NCBI GenBank assembly: GCA_003008705.1
Contig: PDUO01000008.1
Coordinates: forward strand, 1,054,001 to 1,118,000
Reading direction: 5' to 3'
From: Pezicula radicicola
Lineage: Eukaryota; Ascomycota; Leotiomycetes; Helotiales; Dermateaceae
Length of the DNA: 64,000 nt
Shown here: positions 23,281 to 32,964 of the stretch, piece by piece
How positions within the stretch are numbered: the stretch's first letter is position 1
Layout: each line of letters starts with the position of its first letter
The notes under the pieces: model-generated
The model's input: the letters and a program-made list of their open reading frames with translations, nothing else
Told to the model about the DNA's origin: nothing
The model's database searches: none
Made by a program: the position numbers and the translations under genes

Positions 23281-24059
23281 ATGTGCCCGAGGTTATATAA
23301 GTGTCCTCCACACCGTCTGCATCCCACAGATCTCTACGCTAGAGCCAATTCTTGTCGTAGCCAGGCATGTTAGTGAAGAACTAGGGCGAGACAGGCATCA
23401 TATACGGTTTTCCACCAGCTGACACATTGCCGAGGACTTCTCGATACGCGGCATCGACATAGGTAGTTGAATCTTCGTTGCCCCACGGCCATGCGTTCCA
23501 ATTGAACAGACCATCTGCTTCATCAAGATCTAGTGCTGGCCTTGCACCTAAAGAGGACCAGTCAGGTACAAAGAAGCAGCCCGTTTGAGCCTTGATCTCC
23601 GTCCAATCAGCAGAACTACTTGGCCCCTCGAAAGTAGACACAAAAGGCTGTCCAGCATCTGTGTAAAAGTATGCACTATTTGACTTGTACTCGAGCAGAT
23701 AGTTGAGTACATCTTCTTGTGGCCACGCACCGCCACCAGCATAGTCGAAAGAGAAGAATAACTTGAAGGATTTTGCCTGGGCGGCCTGAAAAGCGATGCT
23801 CACTGAGTTGGCTACTATCGAGTCGTTATATACTATATTTAGTGTAAATGTATCGATATGGGCCTCTTGGGCTAATGCAATATCACTCTCCCAATTACTT
23901 GTCGTCCAGGAGGCTACGTTACCCACCTATTCTTATCGTTAGTATAAGCTTGATATAGGAGCAAGAAGTATGTATATTTACTATAAAATGAGTAAACACG
24001 GCTTTTGCATGGGCTTGGTATGTGAAGAGTAATACAGGCAAGATAGTTGTGAGCCTCAT
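23281..24059 (-). pseudogene. GH71 alpha-1,3-glucanase, truncated with TGG-to-TAG stops
   Basis: Exon 1 (24059-23982) encodes a signal peptide ending QAHAKAVFTHFI; an intron at 23927-23981 joins it to VGNVASWTTSNWESDIALAQEAHID, the hallmark start of GH71 endo-alpha-1,3-glucanases (mutanases acting on fungal-wall alpha-1,3-glucan). About 207 residues are clean, then the frame meets TAG at 23381-23383 and again at 23339-23341, at places where the family normally has Trp (PVSPWF and NWLWRGD). Sequence past DLWDADG no longer resembles the family, so the catalytic C-terminal half is lost. The G-to-A changes and the adjoining AT-rich island fit RIP leaking into the gene. Confidence 0.8.
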
Positions 24060-26068
24060 CTTGAAGAAGACTCGGATGCTGAGAGACAGAGTAGTTTGAG
24101 AGGCGATAATGCGCTGACTTTAGAAACCCCCTAGGCCTTGAGGATCCGGTTTATATATCAGTTAGTGATTGATCCTAGCACCTAAAGGCACTCTTGATGT
24201 TGAGGTCTAGAGTGCCATCGTAGCAGGCACGAAATCAGTGTGGAACGAGAGTTGATTAATCCTAGCAAGTATATATTCGAAAGCACTCAACATGCTCCGA
24301 GGGTACAGCCGGTGCCTACAAAAAACGGGGGTATATATGGCTCTTGTATAGAAATCCAACATCCAACAGTGGTATATAATCACAAACGGTGATGACAACC
24401 CAAAGAAGTATAATTAAGGAAGATGAACGGAAGTCGTACGACGTACTAAGTCAGTACCGGGGTTAAAGGAGGTTCTCCTGCTACTAACTACAGTCCAATA
24501 CATGGGTTGTATCTATTAATGGCCAATATGAGAGCATTGTAATTGTGAACCTAACTTCAGGAATAACTAGGACTCAATATTCAAATCTCTATTTCTGGCC
24601 ATAGGTCTGCTCAAAATGCTGTACTGGTCAAGACATTACAGCTAAATAATCTATACTCACCATACAATCTAATGACTCTCTATCTCGCTTAGCACTTAAA
24701 AAAGGCCCATACCTTTGGTCCTCTTTGCATACTCTTACGAACTTGGACTTCAGATGTCGTCCTCACGAAATGGTTGTTCAATATACCCATCTACCTAACG
24801 TATACCCTGCACTAGCAAACTGCGTCTTTCTGGGAGAGCTGCCTAACTTCCGGTGGATTGAAGGCTTCCACTGGTGCCGTGCTAGGACACAGATATTCTT
24901 ATGGTTTGTTGGGTGGATCTAGACGTAGACAGTTCAATTCTTCCAGGCGGATATCAACCAAGGAAGCGTCCCTATTCAGAGAGAGTTCTTTGGAGAAGAA
25001 TGCACGTGCCCCTCTGACTGGCCTACTGGTTGATACAATAGGTTAGTGAGTTCCACGATAGGCGCCGTGCTGCTATGGCTAAGAAAGTGATGCGTTGCAA
25101 GGTAAGAGGTACAAGATTTTCAGCGGAGCGCATAGACAAAAGCGGCTAAATAACCTTAACTCTGAGCCACTTCTGTAATTCGTTCCCATTCCAATTGTAC
25201 TTGTACCTGCATAGACGCAATTCGGCCGTTATGGAATACCACCGAGAACGGGTAGTGCAAAGGAGATTATACACTGCAGCCTACAAACTTGCAGTCACCT
25301 GCAGATATATATTGAAAGTTGGCTGCAGACAGGGTTAAGCTTAAAGTTAGGAGTAGTACAACGGACGAAGAACCTTACCGGCCGGACTGCGGAAAACACT
25401 ATAGTACTTGCCATCTCGGAGCTGTCCGAATACGTGAATGAGTCTCTAGAGGTACCAATTGCTCTATAGCCAGATCTAGACGGCTTAGAGATAAGCAGGA
25501 TTGCGGAAATGGTCGCGACTCTCCCGAAGGTTGGTGTGAGGATGGGACGGAGGTATACATGATTTCCATAGATTTACAGTAAGTCCGGAAACAAGCTTCT
25601 TGGTTATCTACAGCTAAGCCCAACGCTCTCTCTACGCTCTCTACGCGTCTAGGCGCCCACTCAGCTTCCTTCCAGTGAGTGCTGCCTCTGTAGGTTAATC
25701 ACCGAAGCACCGCTACGGATCGGGCTATGCCCAGTCGGGTCAAATCGTCCGTCCTTCAACGCCTCCAACGTCGAAATTTTGTAATGCTGTGTCCGTAGTT
25801 CAATCACGGCAGCACGGGCCGCGCCATGCCCCAGTAAGGTGGCCATGGCCTCCAAGTGGACATTGCCTTTTAAGCGAAGCTAACCATGATTTACCTAAGG
25901 GCATCTAATCGTCCGCTGTCACCTGTGCCTCCAACATCCGTTCCCTCCCCGAATCAAGTAATGCTGGTGATATGTAGATGAAAGCACGAGACTTGTTGGA
26001 AGTCGTCAATAATAAACCCAGACCTAACCTTTGGACCATTAGAACTCGAGCCTTACTATTGAAACGAA
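24060..26068. other. Gene-poor intergenic region
   Basis: This 2 kb has no frame I can assign. At about 25660-25980 a less AT-rich stretch contains two diverged copies of a GTTGGAGGC..GGACGATT motif (minus strand), suggesting an old duplicated fragment. Small ORFs at 24725-25046 and 25399-25855 are not recognised. Confidence 0.45.
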
Positions 26069-29000
26069 ATGTCTCTGGACGAGAAGAGGGGGAAAGCCGT
26101 TGTCGCTGCTTCTATACTCATAGATCTGGCTTCGAGAGATTCGGGCAACGGTCGACGAGAGTTGTTCGATTACGAAAGACAGCTTGTTGACGACAGCTTT
26201 CTTAGCCTTAATCAAAATTCCCCCGATTTCAAAACAACGTATATCAAGGTTTTGCGACTTACCCTCCAAACCAAGAATCACCAACTATTCGAGATTCTCT
26301 TAGGTAAAGACGCCTCTCGAGACATATTTAAGGATGAGTCGGACATTCTCCAAGTCGCTATACTTACATACTCCGGCCGTACAAGAGGCGCCTGGCAGCA
26401 ACCCAAATCTGAATTGTTGAAGACGCTTGTCACCCATGGAGCTTCAGTCGATTCTTCCGACAATCAAGGCAAATCACCGCTGTACTACACTTGTTCCCAA
26501 GGCTTTCCAGAAGCATTCAAATTTCTGGTCGAATCAGGCGCCGATTTCTCGGCTATGTTCGATCCAGTTCCCAGTATTGACATTGACGACTCTCCAAGCT
26601 CGAATGACGAGAAGCGCCAAGAAAAGGAAAGTCTACTGCGGGTTGCCTTGAATGCACGACTAGCGAGCGAAAAGGGTAGGGCAAATTCTAATATTTGGGA
26701 AGAAGAGAGATTTGGGAGATGGGGACCGATCGTTATGTACTTGCTTAATGCTGGACTATATTGCCCACCCGACAACCCAAGTTTGGTTAAGTTTCTACAT
26801 ATTTCTTGCTATCGGGGCAACCTTCCTTACGTTAAGAAACTGCTTGACTACGGCGTCGACGATACCGCCCGAGCGGGACGGAGCGATCCTCAAGATTATG
26901 TTCTCGGAAGCGCCCTGCATGTGACTACAGTAATGGGCCAGATAGACATAGCTGCATACTTGTTGAAGCATGGAGCTGATCCTCGTGCGCAGTACCCGTG
27001 TATACTAGAACTGCGGCAGGAGAAGGTCATGATGACTCCAGTTGCACTAGCCTTCACAACGCCGTTATCTATCCGCACAAACGATCAGCAGAAAATCTTG
27101 GAAGTTTGTGAGATGCTAATTGACAATGGCGCTGATGAGCAAGACGGCCTGATCTTACTTGAAGAGTGCATCAAGAGTGGCAATTCAGAGATTTCGAAGA
27201 GGCTTCTTGACAAAGGTATCCGCATCCAGAAAATACTAATGTACTCTGAGGTCCAAGTTGTCCAGCTTTTGCAGGATTATACGTATCAGATTGACTTTGT
27301 GGGATTCCAAAGGCATGCCGTTGAGCATGGACTTGTGGATCTGCTGCGATTCCTCGTCAACAGAAGTGGCCCGTTATTGCCATCACACAACGATTTTGGG
27401 TGGATTGCAAATAGAGTGATACGGGGAAAGCATCATCTAGATATGCTTAGATACTTGGTTTGTGAATATAGCCTTGACGTCAACACCATCTTCACTAGCC
27501 GCCTTGGCGCAACTACGCACACCAATATGCTGCAGCTAGCTTGCGATGAATTTCACCTCGATTCAGTCAAACTATTGTTAGAACTTGGTGCTGATGTTGA
27601 TTGCCCAGGGCTTTCTGACACGGTTCTGGTCCATTTTCGGAAGCAACTCCCACGGCATGGTACGTTTGGCTATGTTGTTACTCGAATGCCAATGATCCGG
27701 CTCTTACTCAGCTACATCCGCGAGATGCCAGAAGATTGGGTTGCTGTCAGCCCTATGAACGCAACTGATTCAAAAAATAATTCAAAAGCCCAGCAAGTAA
27801 AGGGCGTAGTCCCTCGCTTCTTGAAATACCAAGATTCCTCGGATCTCAAAGACACCACGGGCTTAAGTACTGCAGCCCAATTACGACAATCGGCTCTGTT
27901 TACGGCAGATCAAGGTAACAATGGCTCTGCAGAACAAGAAGAGCTGGAATCTGCAGGTACGATACTTCTAGGAGAAGTATATACTGAAACTCGACTATTG
28001 CTTGAAAAGGAAGAAAGACTATCGTTTCAATACCATCCTCTTGATTTATTGTACAGTATCCGGATTCTAGAGCTCGAGCCTTCCAAGTCGATTAACGAGC
28101 CTATTCGCGGCCGGCTTGTCGAGATCAGTCTTACTCAAAAGCCTCACTATGATACGTTGTCGTACGACCGGGGACATCGACCGAAGATGGTATGCATTTT
28201 TCTCGAGGATAGAATCTTTGAAGTGGCCGAAACACTGTGGTTGGCATTGAGGAGGTTGCGATATGAAGATAAGCCAAGATATCTTTGGATCGATGCGGTT
28301 TGTCTAGATCAGGAGAACATCCAGGAGCGAAATCTACAAGTCGCCATCATGAAAGATATCTACCCGATGGCCGATCAGGTCCTTGCTTGGCTTGGAGAGG
28401 AGGCAGATGATTCGCACCTTATTTTCAAGCATCTGAAAGAGTGGAAAGAGTACTGTGAAGACTACGAAGCAGGCCGTGTAGAATCAAGAGACCCAATTAT
28501 CGGTGAGTCTCACATAAACCCGCTATTTTACGAAGGAAAGACAAGAGATGCATATATCAAGCTATGTCAACGGCCATGGTTTCTTTGCTGCTGGGTGATA
28601 CAAGAGGTCACTTTGGCAAAGTATACAACCGTGATATGCGGCGCGGACACAGAGACTTTCCAGCTCCTGGTACTTCCGGGTACTTGTGGTGGTGGCAAAT
28701 CATATCATCCGCTTCATGGAGTCAATGGGGCTTCTCATTATAGCAATCTGACAGAGATCAATATCTGGACAGACATGGATAGACTCAAGGACATAATCCG
28801 ATGTAGCAGACTTTGTGAAGTAAGTGATCCAAGGGACAAAGTCTATAGTCTCCTCGGAATGTTCAAGCGGCAGATGATTCCTATCGATTATTCTCTTAGC
28901 ATTGCCGACGTCTACCGCACCTTTACCCAGGCTATTATAGAAGAGACACAGTCATTAGATGTTCTTTACTTGATGGGTAGTCAGAGACGAAGAGATGACC

Positions 29001-29800
29001 TTGGTTCGTGGGTACAGGACTTCAGTGTGTGTAAACCGGTAGGGGTATTACCAGCGACGCATGGATCACAAAGTAGTAGCACGAATCTTCCTACTCGTCT
29101 TTTGCCTGGATTCCACTTTGAGGCAGCCAAGTTTCTGGTCAAGGGAAAATACATCGAAGCCATCAAAGACATTGGATCTGAGCTCAAAGTAAATGCCGCC
29201 AACATTCCAGGCAGCGACACTTTTTCACAAACGTTATACAGTTGGGAATTACTCGCTGGTAAGCTGATTCACCAGAAGCGGTTCAAATATTCTGCTACAG
29301 ATGCCTTCCTCAACACCCTTATTGCAAGTAACAAGCATTGGGAGGATGAGGATAGCAACAGATCCGATATCTCAAGCCAGGCAGGGAACTTTACAACATG
29401 GTATCAGCGCTATGGTACTGATGTGCTCGCGGAAGCTGAAGCGCAGTACTTTCGCGATGTCGAATTTATTCGGGAGTTGTCAACGGAAAATGAGCAAAAG
29501 AATACTAAACTACAGAAGGAAAGAGGTGTTCGTATGTTTGCTCGAAGTATGGAGATGGCGTGCTATGGCAGGAGTTTCTTTATTACCGATCAAGGTTCCA
29601 TGGGTCTTGCTCCACCAAGGGCACAGCCAGGAGATGAACTTGTGTACTTCCCGGGTGGGCTTTTACCATTCGTAGTAAGGAAGAGGCAAGAGGATGATGG
29701 GACATATGAGTTAATTGGTTATTGCTTTTTGTATGCTTTTGATGCATATCAGTTCTTCAACGATGATTCAAAGGTAATCAAAGATTATGTATTACGATAG
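26069..29800 (+). CDS. Ankyrin-repeat protein with C-terminal HET domain
   Basis: This intronless protein has 1243 residues. Ankyrin-like repeats occupy about residues 90-515 (for example LLKTLVTHGASVDSSDNQG, LHVTTVMGQIDIAAYLLKHGAD and VKLLLELGADVD). The HET domain begins near residue 690: YDTLSYDRGH, then YLWIDAVCLDQENIQERN.QV, VLAWLGEEAD, RPWFLCCWVIQEV (about 835-845) and DPRDKVYSLLGMF (about 920). HET-domain proteins trigger cell death when genetically different hyphae fuse, with ankyrin or WD repeats sensing partners. Here the repeats precede the HET domain, the reverse of many known forms. The usual SYxWG motif reads SYDRG, and the Arg normally before WVIQE is Cys, so activity may be altered. 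It starts at the first ATG of the frame. Confidence 0.88.
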   Translation: MSLDEKRGKAVVAASILIDLASRDSGNGRRELFDYERQLVDDSFLSLNQNSPDFKTTYIKVLRLTLQTKNHQLFEILLGKDASRDIFKDESDILQVAILTYSGRTRGAWQQPKSELLKTLVTHGASVDSSDNQGKSPLYYTCSQGFPEAFKFLVESGADFSAMFDPVPSIDIDDSPSSNDEKRQEKESLLRVALNARLASEKGRANSNIWEEERFGRWGPIVMYLLNAGLYCPPDNPSLVKFLHISCYRGNLPYVKKLLDYGVDDTARAGRSDPQDYVLGSALHVTTVMGQIDIAAYLLKHGADPRAQYPCILELRQEKVMMTPVALAFTTPLSIRTNDQQKILEVCEMLIDNGADEQDGLILLEECIKSGNSEISKRLLDKGIRIQKILMYSEVQVVQLLQDYTYQIDFVGFQRHAVEHGLVDLLRFLVNRSGPLLPSHNDFGWIANRVIRGKHHLDMLRYLVCEYSLDVNTIFTSRLGATTHTNMLQLACDEFHLDSVKLLLELGADVDCPGLSDTVLVHFRKQLPRHGTFGYVVTRMPMIRLLLSYIREMPEDWVAVSPMNATDSKNNSKAQQVKGVVPRFLKYQDSSDLKDTTGLSTAAQLRQSALFTADQGNNGSAEQEELESAGTILLGEVYTETRLLLEKEERLSFQYHPLDLLYSIRILELEPSKSINEPIRGRLVEISLTQKPHYDTLSYDRGHRPKMVCIFLEDRIFEVAETLWLALRRLRYEDKPRYLWIDAVCLDQENIQERNLQVAIMKDIYPMADQVLAWLGEEADDSHLIFKHLKEWKEYCEDYEAGRVESRDPIIGESHINPLFYEGKTRDAYIKLCQRPWFLCCWVIQEVTLAKYTTVICGADTETFQLLVLPGTCGGGKSYHPLHGVNGASHYSNLTEINIWTDMDRLKDIIRCSRLCEVSDPRDKVYSLLGMFKRQMIPIDYSLSIADVYRTFTQAIIEETQSLDVLYLMGSQRRRDDLGSWVQDFSVCKPVGVLPATHGSQSSSTNLPTRLLPGFHFEAAKFLVKGKYIEAIKDIGSELKVNAANIPGSDTFSQTLYSWELLAGKLIHQKRFKYSATDAFLNTLIASNKHWEDEDSNRSDISSQAGNFTTWYQRYGTDVLAEAEAQYFRDVEFIRELSTENEQKNTKLQKERGVRMFARSMEMACYGRSFFITDQGSMGLAPPRAQPGDELVYFPGGLLPFVVRKRQEDDGTYELIGYCFLYAFDAYQFFNDDSKVIKDYVLR

Positions 29801-30930
29801 TCTAGACGTTCGGTGCAGTTAATTACTCGATTGTTTCAGTAGAATTGTTGTTTATTATTATTTACGGACGGGAGATACTAATACAAATGGGGGACCCTTT
29901 GTACGTACCTAATAAGACCTACACCAGCTAAAGCCTAGGGCCTAAGCCCTATTCCCTACGTATAATACCCTTATAGAAATGGAGACAATTACTAGGCTTT
30001 GGAATCACCCTTAAGAGCCGCTAAAAAAGCCCTCTCCCTATCTTATTTATATTTATATTTATCGCTCCTTGTCGAAAGTAGTTAAATAGTTAGGGAGGGA
30101 TTTAGTTGTATACTAATATTTAAAGAAAGAGGGATAGATCTATTCTACTAGAAATCATCTTACAACCTTAACTAGTCCTTATATAACCTCTAAAGCCTTT
30201 AGTACCTCCTAATATCCTCTTGTTTTATAATAAGTAAACCTATAAAAGTATCCGTTAAAGAAAGTATATCCTTGTTATCTCTTTACACCCGTAGGTAGTA
30301 ATTAGTGCTTATTGTTACTAACCATCTTTGAAAGGTAGAATAAGATATTAATTAACTAGTAAAGTTGTTGTCGATAATAGAAGGGTATTTAGTTACCTAA
30401 GTCAGCGTAGAACAAAGGTAAAGATATATAGGCCGAGGAGGAGATTCGACCGATTCGGCGACGATGTAGTCGGGCGACAAGGAGGAGATTTATTGTAATT
30501 ATCGTCGTTGACTTAATCTTAGCTCTACCGATACTCAAAGCTAAGTACAATAGGTTTATAGAGCTACACCACGTACAGGTGTTGAGTCTTCGCCCACCAA
30601 TTACTCGATTGTTTAACAGCTTATAGCAATTGTTCTAGACTAGCTTTTCATTAACGTGTATATTTTAAAGCGTCCCCGTTATACATCATTCACTTAATAT
30701 TACTAAATTAATAAACTAAAGAAGTATATAATAGCTTGTTGAATTCAATGAATTACGGGAATAGTCATGGTCATGTGATCGCCCAACTCAGGCTCTGCTC
30801 AGGTACACTCGGCTGTAGTCGTGGGACGATAACCGGAGAAGGAATGCGTAATTTTCCACCAGTAACAGGTCAAATGAGGACCCCCGCAAGGTGGTATAAC
30901 AATTAGGTACTTTGTTACATGTCAAGATCT
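29801..30930. other. AT-rich intergenic island
   Basis: This is the space between the HET gene and small gene A. Most of it is the direct-repeat-bounded insert described separately; 30615-30930 has no gene. Confidence 0.5.
29821..30614. mobile_element. Probable decayed insertion flanked by 16-bp direct repeats
   Basis: The word AATTACTCGATTGTTT occurs at 29821-29836 and again at 30599-30614, enclosing about 760 bp of AT-rich sequence without an ORF. The repeats look like a target-site duplication. Their length fits a LINE-like retroposon better than a DNA transposon or LTR element, and the T-rich left end (TTGTTTATTATTATTTA) could be a minus-strand tail. The interior looks RIP-mutated, so the element family cannot be identified by eye. 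Confidence 0.5.
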
Positions 30931-31298
30931 TCAGTCGTCTGGATCTTCACATTCGTCGCCGGTGCGTATAGCGTCCCCTCCTCTCACCTAGCCTTATTAG
31001 TTAAATTCATAGTTATACATATAACGGCTGTTAGGTGATATCTTACTTGTTTATTGGCTTTTACTTCCTCCCATTGGACTAGTGAAAGGGTTGCCTCCCA
31101 AAACAGCATTCCCCATCCGTTAACCGATACTACTTCTAATACGTTTGCGTCCGGGAAGCTCGCTAATAGAGCTGAGATAGAGTCTACGGCAAGGCGATCT
31201 ACAGGGTAGATAACATATCGACGGGCTGAATGTTCTTCTGTAGCGGAATTTGATATAGCATTATCAGCATCCTTGGAAGAGGCAGGTTGAGAATCCAC
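30931..31298 (-). pseudogene. Small I9-inhibitor-like protein, paralogue A, without ATG start
   Basis: The coding frame (intron 30988-31046) reads VDSQPASSKDADN.. then YVIYPVD, SISALLASFPDANV, GWGMLFWEATLSLVQ and ends GDECEDPDD. It is clearly paralogous to the + strand gene at 31950-32340, including the intron position. The codon matching the paralogue's ATG is GTG here (31296-31298), and the next in-frame ATG lies deep in the domain, so it is probably dead or uses an undetected upstream exon. The fold pattern (YVI.P.D..., small hydrophobic strands, WEATLS...EV..HKQV) resembles the subtilase propeptide/inhibitor I9 domain; that assignment is tentative. Confidence 0.55.
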
Positions 31299-31304
31299 TA
31301 TCAC

Positions 31305-31949
31305 TTGATGCCAAACGTGGGTTAGGTAGGTATTGTAGCGATCTTAATAACAATTGTTTCTTTGAATGCGGTATTAATATGAAAAGAAAGAAATCGTGTG
31401 CTGAAGAGAAATGTATGAAAATACCCATTTTATACACGTGTTCATCTGCCTGAAACATTGGCGGAGATTGGCGGAAGTCGGGAACAAAATTAACTAACCT
31501 GGCCAGCATGCAGATTCCCACAAAAACAATCCTTTTATCACCCAACTAGAGGTCCACTATCTAAACTATAGTACGAGGTGCACCCACCCCTGGACTGGAG
31601 TTTTCCGCTTCGCCTAATTTAGCGAGCGATGTCTGTTTTAGGCTTCTTACCTTACCCTCTCCTCCGAGTCCTACTAGCTTTATCTTTTTTTTATAGTATA
31701 AAGTCTACCTTCTACAAGGATACGAGTCGCGTCTAGATCTAGTTGGGTTAATATAACACCTAGTAACTATCAAAGAGGTGGCAAAGGTGTCGCGAGTAGA
31801 ACAAGAGGCTGGTCGTTGCTTGCTGGCATGGCTGCCTAGCGGGTACTAATATATATATATAAGAGGTTTTCTTAGTGCATTTTCTATTTCTTTTGTTGTA
31901 TTATCATCAGTATCGCTTTCAAGTACAGAGTACAGAAGAGCCAGTAGCA
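31305..31949. promoter_or_regulatory. Intergenic between divergent paralogues A and B
   Basis: The two small genes face away from each other across about 650 bp. A TATATATATATAAG box at 31849-31863 lies about 90 bp upstream of gene B's ATG and is a good TATA candidate. No equivalent box is obvious for gene A. Confidence 0.45.
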
Positions 31950-32340
31950 ATGGATTCTCAACCCGCCTCCTCTTCTAAGGATACTAATAATACTATATCA
32001 AGTTCACCTGCTACAGAAGAAAGCTCAGTTCCTATTGAATATGTCATCGTCCCAGTTGACAATTTCAAGATCGATTCTATCTCAGCTCTATTGGCTTCCT
32101 TCCCTGATGCAGACGTCGTAGAACACGTATCAGTTAGCGGATGGGGAATGATGTACTGGGAGGCAACCCTTTCACTAGTCCAACGGCAGGAAGTAGCAGC
32201 TCATAAACAAGTACGATATTATCTTTGGAACAAATAGACTGCTATATATATAACTACGAATTCAGCTAACCAGGGATCAGGTGAAAGCAGTATGCGTCGC
32301 CATAAGTGACGAAGATCCAGATGAGGGCGAATGCAAATAA
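31950..32340 (+). CDS. Small I9-inhibitor-like protein, paralogue B
   Basis: Two exons (intron 32211-32280, with GCTAAC shortly before the acceptor) give 106 residues: a Ser/Thr-rich disordered start (DSQPASSSKDTNN), then EYVIVPVDNFKIDSIS, ALLASFPDADVVEHV, SGWGMMYWEATLSLVQ, EVAAHKQVKAVCVAIS and an acidic end DEDPDEGECK. The acceptor at 32280 was chosen over 32273 because it keeps the frame and matches paralogue A. The layout, with no signal peptide and a single compact domain, is like cytosolic subtilase-inhibitor or I9 proteins such as yeast Pbi2. No invariant catalytic residue exists to test this. Function is otherwise unknown. Confidence 0.6.
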
Positions 32341-32964
32341 ACTACCATTTGCAAGAAAGTGAGCAGCAGGAGGTAGGTTCGAATTTCACAATAACCCGAA
32401 AACTAAAAGGGGAAATGTTCTCCTAAACACTAAAACATATCCATTCTCATTCTCATACATATGTTTTGACAGATAGCTCGAGGAAGCCCCATTAGCCACT
32501 CTTGTTTTCCCTTTTTACTCTATCAGTAAACTCGACCCTTCAGTTAACGGCAATGGATACTAATATTTGTTAGAAGAAGAATGAAGGTAGTCTTAATAAA
32601 GATTATTTGAGTTTTCTCCCCTCCCATAGCCAACCTGAGGTGTGAGCTCGCGTAGGTTTTTGTGCCGGTCGGGATGCGGACATGATGCAATTCGAGGAAA
32701 TTCGGGTGTATTCTTAGGATAGAAACACCGGTATTTAGAAGTGTTTTCTCGGTCTAATTCGCTTGTTAGCGTGACACACCACCAGGTGATAATACGCCAC
32801 CAACAATGGGATGTTGTATTAGGCAGCCAACCTCGTGTAGTCATAAATACGTATTTTGTGGAACCCACACATGGATATCCAACAAAAGCCTTTCCCCTCC
32901 TGTTGTTTTTCCCATTTCCCTCAATTTTTGGCGCAAAAGAATTAGCTTTGAGCTTCACTCGAAA
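32341..32964. other. Intergenic, promoter of the DUF4419 gene
   Basis: No gene is seen. ORFs here on both strands overlap one another and extend from the DUF4419 frame. Confidence 0.5.

Noticed and set aside
24725..25855. Small ORFs on both strands that could be transposase fragments
   Set aside because: No transposase motif or terminal repeats could be found by eye.
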